From contig NZ_JACRSX010000016.1 of the NCBI RefSeq assembly GCF_014384985.1, positions 11,060-75,059 of the forward strand: a stretch of 64,000 nucleotides of DNA, read 5' to 3'. The notes under the pieces are model-generated. The model had not been told where the DNA came from and searched no databases. It saw only the letters and a list, made by a program, of their open reading frames with translations. A program made the position numbers and the translations under genes. This document shows, one piece after another, positions 33,179-46,246 of the stretch (the first letter of the stretch is position 1; every line of letters starts with the position of its first letter). The stretch is from Jutongia huaianensis (GTDB lineage: Bacteria; Bacillota; Clostridia; Lachnospirales; Lachnospiraceae).

Positions 33179-34165
33179 TTACTTATCAGAAAAATAACTC
33201 TGGTCGTAACCGCTCTGGCCATTTTGTGCCTGATCTGCGCTTCCCTGATTGTTGTAGCCGGTCTGGTCATAACCGGTCTGTGTATAATTCCCCTGATCAT
33301 AGCTGTCCCGGCCTGTAGTACCCTGATTGCTGTAGCCGGTCTGATCATAGCTGTCCCAGCCTGTAGTATCCTGATTGCTGTAGCCAGTCTGTGTATAACC
33401 ATCCTGAGCATAGCCGGTCTGGCTGTAGCCGCCCTGATCATAACCACCGTTACCATAGCTGTCCTGACCACTCAGTCTGTGATATAATGCAGCATCTGTC
33501 GCATTCATATAAGGTGAAGTCCAGAATATAAATACAAGTCCCATCGTGATCGCACCAAGAAGTGCCCATCCGATAAAGGACAGATCCAGCACAAAGGCTG
33601 CCCATTTATTACCGTTCATCATCTGTTTGCTTTGTGCAAATACCTCGCTGCTGCTCATCTCCGGATGCTCAGCCAGAAGATATGGCACCATACGGTATTC
33701 ATAACTCTTTACAATTCCCGGGATCACAAAGAGCAGACTCCACAGTCCCACAAATAAGTCCCGTAAGAAACAGGTCTTTACACAGTTCCAGTAATTACCG
33801 GTAAAGCTGGTTACAAGTGTTCCGAACTCCGGTTCGCCGTTCATACTCTGACTGAAAAATCCCTTGCATCCTACAACCAGCACATTCAAAGCGAATATCC
33901 TGATCGCAAACGCCAGAAGCAGGATCACCAGTACTGCAATAGAAGCCACCATCACTGCCATGGGATTAATGCCGCTCAACACTCCCGATACATCCACATT
34001 TCCGGTTGACGCACTCTGAGAATTTTTCACACCATTTCTGCCGGCACTTGTCGCTCCTCCTGTAATTGCCGATAAAATCAATGAAACCAGCACCAGCTTC
34101 CAATAATACATCTTTACAGTCGCTTTTCCTCTGGATTTCAATTCTTCCCTTGTCCATGTTATCAT
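33179..34165 (-). CDS. DUF975 membrane protein with Gln/Gly/Tyr-rich tail
   Basis: 328 residues. Residues 1-230 match the DUF975 layout: an N-terminal RKEL-like segment (REELKSRGKATVK), about five membrane helices and a conserved central stretch GIVKSYEYRMVPYLLAEHPE. The last 100 residues are low-complexity and prion-like, made of repeats of YDQTGYSNQ, GGYSQTGYAQDG and similar, and are rich in Gln, Gly, Tyr, Ser, Asn and Asp. The function is unknown; DUF975 proteins are integral membrane proteins of Firmicutes. The repeat tail could drive self-association on the cytosolic side (inference). Confidence 0.87.
   Translation of the reverse strand: MITWTREELKSRGKATVKMYYWKLVLVSLILSAITGGATSAGRNGVKNSQSASTGNVDVSGVLSGINPMAVMVASIAVLVILLLAFAIRIFALNVLVVGCKGFFSQSMNGEPEFGTLVTSFTGNYWNCVKTCFLRDLFVGLWSLLFVIPGIVKSYEYRMVPYLLAEHPEMSSSEVFAQSKQMMNGNKWAAFVLDLSFIGWALLGAITMGLVFIFWTSPYMNATDAALYHRLSGQDSYGNGGYDQGGYSQTGYAQDGYTQTGYSNQDTTGWDSYDQTGYSNQGTTGRDSYDQGNYTQTGYDQTGYNNQGSADQAQNGQSGYDQSYFSDK
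33302..33397. repeat. 48-bp tandem duplication in the DUF975 tail
   Basis: Copy 1 is at 33302-33349 and copy 2 at 33350-33397, both beginning GCTGTCCC. They encode DSYDQTGYSNQGTTGR-like 16-residue units. Shorter degenerate units continue on both sides. Confidence 0.85.
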
Positions 34166-34208
34166 CTGTTACCTCTTTCTGCGCCTTTTGCGCTATGAAT
34201 TTGTTTAT

Positions 34209-34238
34209 ATTATATAATATACAGCCCGTCTTAGACAA
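34209..34238 (-). promoter_or_regulatory. Promoter upstream of the DUF975 gene
   Basis: Minus strand -35 TTGTCT (34238-34233) and -10 TATAAT (34214-34209), 18 bp apart. It probably drives the DUF975, GGDEF and solute-binding protein genes. The rest of 34239-34395 is AT-rich with no gene visible. Confidence 0.5.
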
Positions 34239-34395
34239 CTGATTTTTTACATTTCATTCATAGTTTATTAAAATTCTTTCATAAAATTCACAAAATATTT
34301 TTTAAAAAGGTATTGCATTTTTCGGTAATATATTATAACGTATAAAGGAAGAGTTAACTTTACATATTATCTTTTATTTGTTTCCCCTTTATAAA

Positions 34396-34424
34396 GAGGT
34401 CACCCACTTCCCCCGGGTGACCTC
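34396..34424. terminator. Hairpin terminator downstream of the GH5 gene
   Basis: GAGGTCACCC (34396-34405) and GGGTGACCTC (34415-34424) form a perfect 10-bp stem. The T run (seven T) is on the plus side. On the minus strand, the direction of the GH5 gene ending at 34437, only CTTTATAAAGG follows, so termination there may be partial. Confidence 0.65.
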
Positions 34425-34436
34425 CATTTTTTTGTC

Positions 34437-35561
34437 CTATTTCGTTTTGTTAAAATACCACTTGCCTGCTGCTGACAGATCGCCGTTTGTCCAGCCGCTC
34501 GTTTTGCTGCAGGTGCTGGCGATCAGCGCAGAAGATTCGTTCTTATTACACAGACTCCACGCAGTATAGCTGATATTGTACCGGTCCAGCAGACGCAGCC
34601 ATTGATTGCCGGAGGCCTTGTCAAGCGCACCGTTTCCTGATGCATCACAGATACTGAACTCAGTCACCATCACCGGCAGACCTTTTTTGTGTGCTGTCTT
34701 CAGTTTTTCCTGATTCCATTCTTTATGCGTCCCGGCATAGAAATGAAGGGCATACATAAGATTCTTTCCCTTCAGTGGGCTCTGCGCCACAACATCCACA
34801 TCCTGGGACCAGGTTGGTGTTCCAATCACGATCACGGCATTTTTGCTGTGTTTCCGAATGGTCTTTACAATGGTCTTTGCATAAGGTTTGATCTGCTTAT
34901 TCCAGGTGACATTACCGTTTGGCTCATTACAAATCTCATATATGACATTCTTCTGACCGCCGTATTTCTTCGACATCTTCGTGAAGAATTTCTTTGCTTC
35001 CGACTTATGCTGATTTGGATTGCCGTCATTGAGGATATGCCAGTCGATGATCACATACATTCCAAGCTCCGTCGCATATTTCACGCCCTCCCGGACCTTG
35101 TTCACTGCATCCGGACCATATCCCTCAGACTTATTGGTGTACATTGCCAGACGGATCGTATTGATGCCATAGTTGTCCCGAAGTGTCTGGAATGCGTCCT
35201 TATTGACATACTGCGGAAACCATGCAATGCCGTGGGTGCTGACACCCTTCAACCGGAACTTCGCACCATGGCTGTCCTTCAGATCCGTTCCGGATACATG
35301 AAGCGCCCCATGCTGTTTCACCGGAGTGACCCCTGCTGCCTGTGCTGTTCCGGTCAGCTCATCACTTACCGTTCCCGTAACATCTGCCGCCACAGACGCA
35401 ACTGTGCCTGACTGACTCTTCTTCTCTGCCGGATTTCTACCGGAAATTTCTGCCAGAACCGCTCCCGTCAAACCGACAACAATAACAATAAACGCAGCCG
35501 CCATAAATATCTTTCCAATATGGCTTTTCATTTGATTCATTTTCTCTTTCATCTGACTCAT
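34437..35561 (-). CDS. Glycoside hydrolase family 5 endoglucanase-like protein
   Basis: 374 residues. An N-terminal membrane helix (about 17-40) acts as signal anchor. The GH5 domain begins near residue 75 (LKGVSTHGIAWFPQ). The acid/base Glu lies in YEICNEPNGNVTW and the nucleophile Glu in VMVTEFSICDAS; HILNDGNPNQ and ALHFYAGTH are further family motifs. It should cleave beta-1,4-linked glucans or related glycans outside the cell. No carbohydrate-binding module or dockerin is present. It has a strong site, GGAGGAG, before the ATG. Confidence 0.93.
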   Translation of the reverse strand: MSQMKEKMNQMKSHIGKIFMAAAFIVIVVGLTGAVLAEISGRNPAEKKSQSGTVASVAADVTGTVSDELTGTAQAAGVTPVKQHGALHVSGTDLKDSHGAKFRLKGVSTHGIAWFPQYVNKDAFQTLRDNYGINTIRLAMYTNKSEGYGPDAVNKVREGVKYATELGMYVIIDWHILNDGNPNQHKSEAKKFFTKMSKKYGGQKNVIYEICNEPNGNVTWNKQIKPYAKTIVKTIRKHSKNAVIVIGTPTWSQDVDVVAQSPLKGKNLMYALHFYAGTHKEWNQEKLKTAHKKGLPVMVTEFSICDASGNGALDKASGNQWLRLLDRYNISYTAWSLCNKNESSALIASTCSKTSGWTNGDLSAAGKWYFNKTK

Positions 35562-35630
35562 TTACTCCTCCATTCCAATACTGTTTCGCGTAGCAGGATA
35601 TCGCGGAAATATCATATAGCAAAGACTTGT

Positions 35631-36665
35631 TTACAACGGATCAATCTCCGGAAACACTTCCCTCATCAGACGTTGATATCCATCCAGACGCTGCACCTTA
35701 TGCACCTTCTTGCGAAGCTTTTTGCCATCCGGCATGCTGTCTGCCAGAAAGTCCCACAGCTCCTTCATCTTAAAAAGCACCGGCTGACCGGGTCCATACG
35801 CTTCGCAGTATGCCTTGCAAAGCGCATTGGCATATGCGCCGATCCGGTTGAGCCTTTCTTTTTCGGACAAATTTCTCATCCCGCCGGCTCCGGACATGTT
35901 TTGCGGCCCATTCCCCGCACCTTCATCTGACGAGGGAGCAGTTTGTTCTTTGCCATACGCCTCTCTCTCCCGTATTTGCAACGCTAACTCCGGATGAGCC
36001 AGAAGCCCCCGTCCGATCATAACACGGGTCACCTCCGGAAAACGGGCACAAATCCGGTCATAATCCTCCAGAGAACAGATATCACCATTGTAGCACAACG
36101 GCATGTTACAGCGCTGCACCGCTTCCGCAAACATATCCAGATTTGGTGTATTTTTGTAATAATCCTTTTGCACCCGCGGATGAATGATCAGCTCCTCCAC
36201 CGGATACTGATTATAAATATCAATGATCTCCGGAAATTCCTCCGGATCATCCACTCCTAATCTTGTTTTGATGGATATTTTCAGCGGACATTCCCGGTAG
36301 ATTTCCTCCAGAAACCGGTCAAGCGCCACGGTTCTTGCCAGAAAACCGGATCCCTTCCCCTTAGAAACCACAGTCCGGGCCGGACAGCCCAGATTCAGAT
36401 TAACCGTATCGTAGCCCAGGTCCGCCATCTGCCCGGCTACCCGCAAAAACTCTTCCGCACGGTTGCTCATAATCTGCGGAATGAGACATCCCACCTGATT
36501 ATTCTCCGGCAGGATGTCTCTCATCTCCTTATTTCTCAGACGTTTGCTGTCTGTCGCTGTAATGAAGGGAGTGAAATAGCGGTCAATCCCTCCATAATAT
36601 TTTTCAAAAACATTCCGGAATACATATCCGGTAATACTCTCTAAGGGTGCAAAATACACCTGCAT
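35631..36665 (-). CDS. dus: tRNA-dihydrouridine synthase
   Basis: 344 residues from the ATG at 36665 (MQVYFAPLESITGYVFR), seven bases after GGAG. YDTVNLNLGCPAR contains the catalytic Cys, and ISIKTRLGVDDPEE, LIIHPRVQKDYY and VMIGRGLLAHPEL are FMN-binding and tRNA-binding motifs of the Dus family. It reduces uridines in the tRNA D-loop. A 40-residue low-complexity insertion (about residues 255-290) is unusual. It follows the ABC transporter gene by 70 bases on the same strand. Confidence 0.93.
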   Translation of the reverse strand: MQVYFAPLESITGYVFRNVFEKYYGGIDRYFTPFITATDSKRLRNKEMRDILPENNQVGCLIPQIMSNRAEEFLRVAGQMADLGYDTVNLNLGCPARTVVSKGKGSGFLARTVALDRFLEEIYRECPLKISIKTRLGVDDPEEFPEIIDIYNQYPVEELIIHPRVQKDYYKNTPNLDMFAEAVQRCNMPLCYNGDICSLEDYDRICARFPEVTRVMIGRGLLAHPELALQIREREAYGKEQTAPSSDEGAGNGPQNMSGAGGMRNLSEKERLNRIGAYANALCKAYCEAYGPGQPVLFKMKELWDFLADSMPDGKKLRKKVHKVQRLDGYQRLMREVFPEIDPL

Positions 36666-36734
36666 GACAGTTCTCCATTCTATTATAAATATCGTTCCTA
36701 TTTCAGTCATGCTGTGGCACCGGACCGCTTCTTT

Positions 36735-39206
36735 CTACTGTACCAGCTGTGCCGGTGGTGTATGAAGTATCTTCCGGACCGGAAGTATACTGACTATAAT
36801 GTTGACAGTAAACATAGCAAGGATCAACAATGCCGCCATCCACCATGGGAACAGGAGATAAATCTCCAGCGACGGAATTGAGGTGATAAATTTGATGACT
36901 CCACTGGTGATCAGGATGGCAGGAATACATGTGTACGCTGTCATCATGACCATCTCCAGCATATATGCCTTGAGAATACTTCCCGGCGAAATACCGATCA
37001 GCCGGTAAACTGTCAATTCTTCGCTTCGTGCCATTGCATTTGACTTTATAGTAAAATATATCATAATCAGTGATAATACTGCAACTGCTATTGTCACAAT
37101 ATATCCGGCATTCAGGCCGCTTTCCTTCTGCTCCTTCTGATATTCCTCGATCTGAAGCTGTGCATTACTCTGTGCCCGCACTTTGAAATAATCCTTATAG
37201 TCTTTACCTTTTTTCTCAAAACAGGCTATGGTTCCCTCTACATCATCGGTATATACCTGAAACTGCTTGGCATTTACCACATAAGCCATACGGATCTCCT
37301 CACATTTGTCCTTCGGAATCACATACTCCGCACCACTGTCCAACGGACATTTCCCTACGATCTTACATGTATCCAGTCCAAGCTTCTGCTCTGCCTGACC
37401 CGTGATCATCTCACCACTCTGCCATCTTTTCTGGTGCTCGTAGTCCTGATACTGATTTTCGTCCACAAGGATCTGATTTCCCTTCAGCTTCACATCTCCA
37501 TATTCTTCCGGATACGTCTGGCGCAGCTCCTCATCCGACATAATCTTTTTGTCTCCGTAATTCATTCCGAAGGCTACATACGGACTCACATAAACAGAGG
37601 GCTCTCCTGTGTCAGATACACCTACAATCTCCAGCTCAAGATTTGAAATTGTGGTAATGACCTTTAAACCCAGCAAAGACTCTTCCTTGTTGTAAAGAGA
37701 CGCTACAACGCTTCCGGACTTTTGGAAGGTAGATAAGAGCCACTTGTCAATCACAAGCTCTTTCCGGTTCTTTGGCAGACGTCCGCATACCAGATCCTCC
37801 TCCTTCAGCTCACTGTAATCTACCGCTGAAAAATTATCAATTTTAGCATTGACCTGTTTCAACTGACGGAAGCCGTCATAGCTCAGGTTTAATGTTCCCT
37901 GTTGCAATGCGTTATATTTGATATCGGAAGTCAGCGTTTCCTGACAATATTTTTCTACTGCCTTAGACACCTCGCTGTCATCCCCGTTTGCCGGCTCCAA
38001 CTGTACCGTCACATAATGCGAATCCTGCGTCACGACCTCCTGCTTGTTGATGTCATGCTGCATCATAAAATCTGCAAGTGCAAGCACCAGCAGAACAGAG
38101 GTTGCCAAAAGGATCCCCACGATAAAACGATGTTTTTTCCCAAGCATTCTTATGTTTTCGCAGGCAAGCTTCCAGATCTGTCCCACAGGCAGCCCCATAC
38201 TCCGTCCTGCCTTGAGTTTTGGCAAATGATAAGATATTTCCTCCATCTGGCTCTGATCCAGCTTTGGACGGCTTGCATCCCGCATTACACAGCCGGATTC
38301 CTCTCCTGTCAGCACCAGCTCCACATTGTCCTCTGTCTGAATGTAAAGCTTTCCGTCCTTCCATGCCAGATTGATGTGAAGCTTTCCATCCGGCTGCCCC
38401 TCCGGATCATCCCGATGGAATTTTTCCCGGTACAAGGACAGGTCGATAAAATCTTCCTCTACCCTCTGCCGCTCCATGTCTTTCAGATAAATATCGGAAT
38501 CATCAATTTTCTGATAGCCGCCGCTTGGATCATTGGCATAATCCCGCTTGATCTCTCCATCCTTAATTTCAATGATACGGTCAGCAAAAAATTTAGCGAT
38601 CGCCTTCTCATGAGAAACTAAAATCACAAGGCATTCTTTTGAAATACTTTTCAGGATGCTCATGGTTTTCAGCGTATTTTCCTCATCCAGATTGCCCGTA
38701 GGCTCATCCGCCAGAATGATCTCCGGCGACTTCACAAGAGCTCTTGCAATGGAAACTCTCTGCTGCTGTCCTCCGGAAAGCTGCGAGATGCGCTTCTTTT
38801 TGTAGCGCGACATCCCCAATGCCTCCAAAACATAATCCACACGCTCATCTTTCTGCTCCTCCGTCAGATCAAATACATTCAGAGCCAGCTTCACATTGTA
38901 TGCTACCGTATAATCCTGCAGCAGATAATAATTCTGGAAAATATAACCAAATTTCTGGTTTCGGAGACGTTCGATCTTGTTCTGCTCATACTTTCGAAGC
39001 ACCACATCATCAACCTTGACTGTGCCGCTTTTGAAGGTATCCAGTCCTCCAATGGTGTTCAGCAGAGTGGTCTTTCCTGATCCGCTCTCTCCCAGAATAC
39101 ACACAAGCCCCCGGTCCCCCAGCTCCAGACTGACCTCTTTTAATACATGGTTTTCATTGGACTTGCCTTTATTAAAATATTTATCGAGTTTTTCTATTTT
39201 TATCAT
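36735..39206 (-). CDS. Fused ABC ATPase-FtsX permease (MacB-like), second gene
   Basis: 823 residues. An N-terminal ABC ATPase (about 1-235) has Walker A GESGSGKT, signature [15 protein letters not shown] and Walker [11 protein letters not shown] linker, one membrane helix near 350, a large extracellular domain and three C-terminal helices of the FtsX type (from about 695, for example [15 protein letters not shown]) follow. Relatives export peptides or handle antimicrobial peptides and lipoproteins. It is the second of two paralogous genes 44 bases apart, which suggests a heterodimer (inference). Confidence 0.92.
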   Translation of the reverse strand: MIKIEKLDKYFNKGKSNENHVLKEVSLELGDRGLVCILGESGSGKTTLLNTIGGLDTFKSGTVKVDDVVLRKYEQNKIERLRNQKFGYIFQNYYLLQDYTVAYNVKLALNVFDLTEEQKDERVDYVLEALGMSRYKKKRISQLSGGQQQRVSIARALVKSPEIILADEPTGNLDEENTLKTMSILKSISKECLVILVSHEKAIAKFFADRIIEIKDGEIKRDYANDPSGGYQKIDDSDIYLKDMERQRVEEDFIDLSLYREKFHRDDPEGQPDGKLHINLAWKDGKLYIQTEDNVELVLTGEESGCVMRDASRPKLDQSQMEEISYHLPKLKAGRSMGLPVGQIWKLACENIRMLGKKHRFIVGILLATSVLLVLALADFMMQHDINKQEVVTQDSHYVTVQLEPANGDDSEVSKAVEKYCQETLTSDIKYNALQQGTLNLSYDGFRQLKQVNAKIDNFSAVDYSELKEEDLVCGRLPKNRKELVIDKWLLSTFQKSGSVVASLYNKEESLLGLKVITTISNLELEIVGVSDTGEPSVYVSPYVAFGMNYGDKKIMSDEELRQTYPEEYGDVKLKGNQILVDENQYQDYEHQKRWQSGEMITGQAEQKLGLDTCKIVGKCPLDSGAEYVIPKDKCEEIRMAYVVNAKQFQVYTDDVEGTIACFEKKGKDYKDYFKVRAQSNAQLQIEEYQKEQKESGLNAGYIVTIAVAVLSLIMIYFTIKSNAMARSEELTVYRLIGISPGSILKAYMLEMVMMTAYTCIPAILITSGVIKFITSIPSLEIYLLFPWWMAALLILAMFTVNIIVSILPVRKILHTPPAQLVQ

Positions 39207-39250
39207 TTCTTATTCCTCCATTCTGTCCCCGTTTAATGACCGGAACCGAC

Positions 39251-41650
39251 TTATTCCTGTCTCAACGTACGATTAAAAAAGAATACCGTCAAAAACAGCA
39301 GGACCGCATTATATACGATAAACAGAACAAAGCCTATGATTCCGTAATAAAACATCATATTGCGGATAAAGGATACACCTGTCTGCTGCAGAATCACCAT
39401 AATGATCGCTGTAACGATCACCGCTGCAATACAGTGAATTCCCATTTCCAGATACGTGATCCTGCCCATCTGCCTGCGCCTCATTCCTATAAAACGCAAT
39501 ACACTGTAATCCTTTTTCTTAATCTTCAAAATGGAGCGAATGATCAGGATCTGCAAGATTGCAAGTGCGATCAGGATCAGAGTGGAGATTCCAATAACCT
39601 CCAGTCTTTTATATACCTTTTCCTGTACATATTTTGTGGCACTTACCTGATATGTGCTGATGGCATCATAACCCATATCCTGCAGCTCCCGAAGCACCTT
39701 ATCGGTTTTGCTGTAATTTGCAATATACACACTTGCCTGTGTGGTTCCGATATTGTAATAATCCCTCAGCTTCTGGTAAATCTCCGGGCTGACCTCGATA
39801 AAATCTCCTCCCTGCTGACTGAAATCTTCGGCATATTCAATATCTATCGAGATACGATTGGCTTTTTGGGATGTTTCCTCCGAATCTGTTTCCAGACCGG
39901 CTGCTTTCATATTCTGATCGATCTCATCCGCCTGCGCACCGGCCGTATCGTTACCGGATTCTTCCTTTTCTATATGAAGAACTCCCTGCTGCCCCGAAAA
40001 TGCCATTTTCAGATCACTCGGAACAAGTCCATAACCGGTGGATGGTATGATATAGTTCTCTGAAACACGCACCTGATTGTCTTTGAGATCATCGGCAACA
40101 ACGACATACACCGGTTTCATGGTCCCATAATATTTCTCATATCTCATGTCCCAGCAAAACTCTCCCCACACCACGAACTTATCCATACCATATGTCAACA
40201 TCTGGCAAAGCTCCGGATGAAAATACACCTGTCTTGTATTGTCCTTTAATATCCCCACGATCTTCAGATCCTGAAAGCAGCTTTCTCCCTCTTTCCACAA
40301 ATTTTCGGATGAAAAATAGCACCGGATCTGACTGTTCAGCTTCTTTTTGTCTGTGGTATACAGCACGATCTCATTTCGTTCCTTCGGAAGGCGGCCTGAT
40401 GCCAGATCCGACTTGGTGATCGCCGTGGAGGATTTCATAAAATGTGTTTTGTCCAACAAGCGGATTCCCTGATTCTTTTCTTCCTCTGTCATACCATCGT
40501 TATCCACATTTGTAATCTGCTTATCCTGACTGCCGTGAGTCTTTTCGTAATCCTTATCCTCTTCTATGTAATAATTGATATCATTGGCATAATCGCAAAG
40601 ATCTGTCATGGTTACATATTTTACACCGGCGATTGCCGCCTGATCCTTCTCGGTCAATACACTGTTGTCCGGATGACGCACTACCAGACGGGTATCATTT
40701 TTCTGCAGATAAGCATCACTGTTATACTCCTTTGTGATTCTGTCATCCCGATACACCAACAACTCCCCGATAAACAGGAATGACACTACTGCCGTGATCA
40801 GAAAAAAGGTAAAGAACAGTCCCGCTCTTGCCTTCTGCATTTTGATATTTTTTAACGCAAAAAAATTCTCCAGATGCTTTTTTTTCGTTTTTTCTCCTGA
40901 GTTGCTTTTAATTTCACCTTCGGAGGGATTCTGGTGGTCCTGATCCACATTTTCATCCCGCTTATTCACAGGAACATCAGTTACCACCTCTCCATCGTGA
41001 AGCCGGATTCTTCTGGTAACATACGGTTCCGCCTGATCATAATTGTGCGTTACCATGATCACCAGTTTCTCATGGGATAACCGCTCCAGAATCTCCACAA
41101 TCTGTTCTCCCGTCTCACTGTCCAGATTGCCGGTCGGCTCATCTGCCACAATGATATCGGTATTCTTTGCCAGCGCTCTGGCAATCGAAAGCCTCTGCTT
41201 CTGTCCGCTGGAAAGCTGTGATGCTCTCTGCGCCGCCTGCTCCGTCAGACCTACCTGCTCCAGATAAGCCATTGCCTCTTCCTTCGAACTTTCCGGGTCC
41301 TTTCCCTGGATCACCAATGCCGCAAGAATATTATCCAGTGCCGTATAGTGATTGATCAGACTGTAATCCTGAAACACAAATCCGATCTTATTGCGCCGGT
41401 ACTCCTCCCAATCCTGATCATCATATTGGAAGGTCGGCTCTCCCCGGAAGTACATTTCTCCTTCATCAAAAGGAAGCATTCCACTGATCACGTTCAAAAG
41501 AGTGGATTTTCCTCCTCCACTCTCTCCGGTGATCGCCACAAACTCTCCCATGGAAAATTCCAGATTGATCTTACGCAGTGCCTGCGTGACAGATGTATCG
41601 GAATAATAATATTTGCTGATATTCTGCAGCCGCAATATCGTCTCTGCCAT
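39251..41650 (-). CDS. Fused ABC ATPase-FtsX permease (MacB-like), first gene
   Basis: 799 residues from the ATG at 41650 (MAETILRLQNISKYYY), after AAAGGAG. The ATPase has Walker A GESGGGKST, signature LSSGQKQRLSIARAL (SSGQ instead of SGGQ) and Walker B IIVADEPTG. After a charged linker there is one membrane helix near 285, an extracellular domain rich in Asp/Tyr/Glu, and C-terminal FtsX helices (LRFIGMRRRQMGRI). The protein is paralogous to the next gene. No BceRS-type two-component system is beside them, although this architecture resembles peptide-resistance exporters. Confidence 0.92.
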   Translation of the reverse strand: MAETILRLQNISKYYYSDTSVTQALRKINLEFSMGEFVAITGESGGGKSTLLNVISGMLPFDEGEMYFRGEPTFQYDDQDWEEYRRNKIGFVFQDYSLINHYTALDNILAALVIQGKDPESSKEEAMAYLEQVGLTEQAAQRASQLSSGQKQRLSIARALAKNTDIIVADEPTGNLDSETGEQIVEILERLSHEKLVIMVTHNYDQAEPYVTRRIRLHDGEVVTDVPVNKRDENVDQDHQNPSEGEIKSNSGEKTKKKHLENFFALKNIKMQKARAGLFFTFFLITAVVSFLFIGELLVYRDDRITKEYNSDAYLQKNDTRLVVRHPDNSVLTEKDQAAIAGVKYVTMTDLCDYANDINYYIEEDKDYEKTHGSQDKQITNVDNDGMTEEEKNQGIRLLDKTHFMKSSTAITKSDLASGRLPKERNEIVLYTTDKKKLNSQIRCYFSSENLWKEGESCFQDLKIVGILKDNTRQVYFHPELCQMLTYGMDKFVVWGEFCWDMRYEKYYGTMKPVYVVVADDLKDNQVRVSENYIIPSTGYGLVPSDLKMAFSGQQGVLHIEKEESGNDTAGAQADEIDQNMKAAGLETDSEETSQKANRISIDIEYAEDFSQQGGDFIEVSPEIYQKLRDYYNIGTTQASVYIANYSKTDKVLRELQDMGYDAISTYQVSATKYVQEKVYKRLEVIGISTLILIALAILQILIIRSILKIKKKDYSVLRFIGMRRRQMGRITYLEMGIHCIAAVIVTAIIMVILQQTGVSFIRNMMFYYGIIGFVLFIVYNAVLLFLTVFFFNRTLRQE

Positions 41651-41706
41651 ATCGTTTCTCCTTTCGTCCATTTCGCTACATCAATCCTATCATAGAAAAA
41701 AGCAAA

Positions 41707-41746
41707 AAAAATCACTGCAAATTTCATAAAATTTACAGTGATTTTT
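41707..41746 (-). terminator. Terminator of the atp operon
   Basis: A long imperfect stem pairs AAAAATCACTGCAAATTT with AAATTTACAGTGATTTTT around a 4-base loop. It is followed on the minus strand by eight T. It lies about 100 bases after the atpC stop codon. Confidence 0.85.
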
Positions 41747-41753
41747 TCAGTTG

Positions 41754-41792
41754 CACGAATTATTGAATCAAAATTACACGAATTATTCAATC
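41754..41792. repeat. Paired 16-bp direct repeats between atpC and the ABC genes
   Basis: CACGAATTATTGAATC (41754-41769) and CACGAATTATTCAATC (41777-41792) differ at one base and are spaced 23 bp start to start. They lie just upstream of the atp terminator, about 105-140 bases before the first ABC gene start. Confidence 0.6.
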
Positions 41793-41842
41793 TTTTTTAT
41801 TCGTATCTCTCTTAAATTCTTACAAATTTCTTAAGATTTTAT

Positions 41843-42250
41843 TTAATGCTTTCCGGCAAGATCAATTCGGATCAATGCCTTCTTCAGTGCAAGCTCTGCA
41901 CGGACCATATCTACCTCTTTGGAACCGCTTGTCAGCCTGCGTTCTGCACGTTCCTTCGCTTTCCGGGCACGGTTGGCATCGATCTCATCCGGCCATTCGC
42001 ATGACTCCGCCAGCACAGTGACCTTGTCCTTCTGGATCTGCACGAAACCATCATGAAGCGCTGCCTCCCGGACATTTCCGTCCGTCTTGATCCGCAGCAC
42101 ACCCGGCTCCAGGATCGTCGTCAGCGGAATATGCCCCGCCAGCACACCGATCTCGCCCTCTGTGGTCTTCATCTCTACCATATCCACAGCTTCATTAAAA
42201 AACACACGGGTCGGAGAGATGATCTGCAAATGAAATGTTTTTTCAGCCAT
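41843..42250 (-). CDS. atpC: F-type ATP synthase epsilon subunit
   Basis: 135 residues, the usual size. The N-terminal beta sandwich (FHLQIISPTRVFFNEAVDMV, GEIGVLAGHIPLTTILEPG) and C-terminal two-helix region (RARKAKERAERRL) identify the epsilon subunit. It couples rotation to catalysis and can inhibit hydrolysis. It is the last gene of the operon, 11 bases after atpD. Confidence 0.96.
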   Translation of the reverse strand: MAEKTFHLQIISPTRVFFNEAVDMVEMKTTEGEIGVLAGHIPLTTILEPGVLRIKTDGNVREAALHDGFVQIQKDKVTVLAESCEWPDEIDANRARKAKERAERRLTSGSKEVDMVRAELALKKALIRIDLAGKH

Positions 42251-42261
42251 CTAAGCCCCCC

Positions 42262-43710
<1,449 letters not shown>

Positions 43711-43758
43711 CTATCCTTCAGCAAGGTACTGTTTCAATCATTTTTTCATTTCTTATCA

Positions 43759-44637
43759 TTACTGAATCGCCGAAGCACCGGCAATGATCTCTGTCAGCTC
43801 CTGTGTAATAGACGCCTGACGGGCACGGTTATAACGCAGGGACAGATCACTGATCATATCCTCCGCGTTGCTCGTTGCAGAATCCATCGCCTGCATGCGG
43901 GCTCCATTCTCGCTGGCATACGCCTCGGTCAGACCGCCAAAGATCAGACTGTTGATATACTTTGGCACAATGGCGTCCAAAGCCTCCTCTGCCGCCGGCT
44001 CATAATTCATCAGCGTAATGCGCTCCAGCGGATCAGCCGCCTCCTCGCTCTCCGATGTAATATCGTCTGCATCGATCGGCAGAAGCTTTACCATTGTCGG
44101 AATCTGTACCACAGTGTTTTTGAATATGGTGTAAACCAGATAGATCTCACCAATATTGCCCATGGTAAACTGGCTGAGGACATCTTTTCCCACAGCAATC
44201 GCATCATCATACATAGGACCATTCATGGCTTCCGAATAATCATTTACGATCTCATATCCCAGATGCTCCAGTGCGTCACGGCCCTTGGTTCCCACGGAAA
44301 AAATCTTTGTATTGTCCGGGGTAAAACGATCATCCTTGGAGATCATTTTGACAATGTTGGAATTGTAACCACCTGCCAGTCCACGGTTGGATGACACAAC
44401 GATCACAGCCTTCTTGTCCGACGTTCCTTTCTGCAGGAAAGGATGAGACATCTGTCCGGACTTTGCGATCATTCCGGCTACCGTCTCATACATCGTATCA
44501 AAATACGGCTTGGATTCCTCGGCATTCTGCTTTGCCTTGGTCAGCTTAACCGAAGACACCAGCTTCATTGCCTTAGTGATCTGCTCCGTACTCTGTACGC
44601 TCTCCTTCCTCCGTTTAATATCTCTCATAGAGGCCAT
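43759..44637 (-). CDS. atpG: F-type ATP synthase gamma subunit
   Basis: 292 residues. N-terminal MASMRDIKRRKESVQSTEQI and C-terminal RYNRARQASITQELTEIIAG are the conserved coiled-coil ends that make the rotor shaft; VIVVSSNRGLAGGYN is the usual central motif. It is flanked by atpA and atpD. The 93-base gap to atpD holds no visible gene. Confidence 0.97.
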   Translation of the reverse strand: MASMRDIKRRKESVQSTEQITKAMKLVSSVKLTKAKQNAEESKPYFDTMYETVAGMIAKSGQMSHPFLQKGTSDKKAVIVVSSNRGLAGGYNSNIVKMISKDDRFTPDNTKIFSVGTKGRDALEHLGYEIVNDYSEAMNGPMYDDAIAVGKDVLSQFTMGNIGEIYLVYTIFKNTVVQIPTMVKLLPIDADDITSESEEAADPLERITLMNYEPAAEEALDAIVPKYINSLIFGGLTEAYASENGARMQAMDSATSNAEDMISDLSLRYNRARQASITQELTEIIAGASAIQ

Positions 44638-44690
44638 ATGATTTGTTCCTCCATTCTATTTTCTTTCTACGATACATCTGCGACAGCAGC

Positions 44691-46220
<1,530 letters not shown>

Positions 46221-46246
46221 CTATTTCAGCAAACACAGAAGACTTT

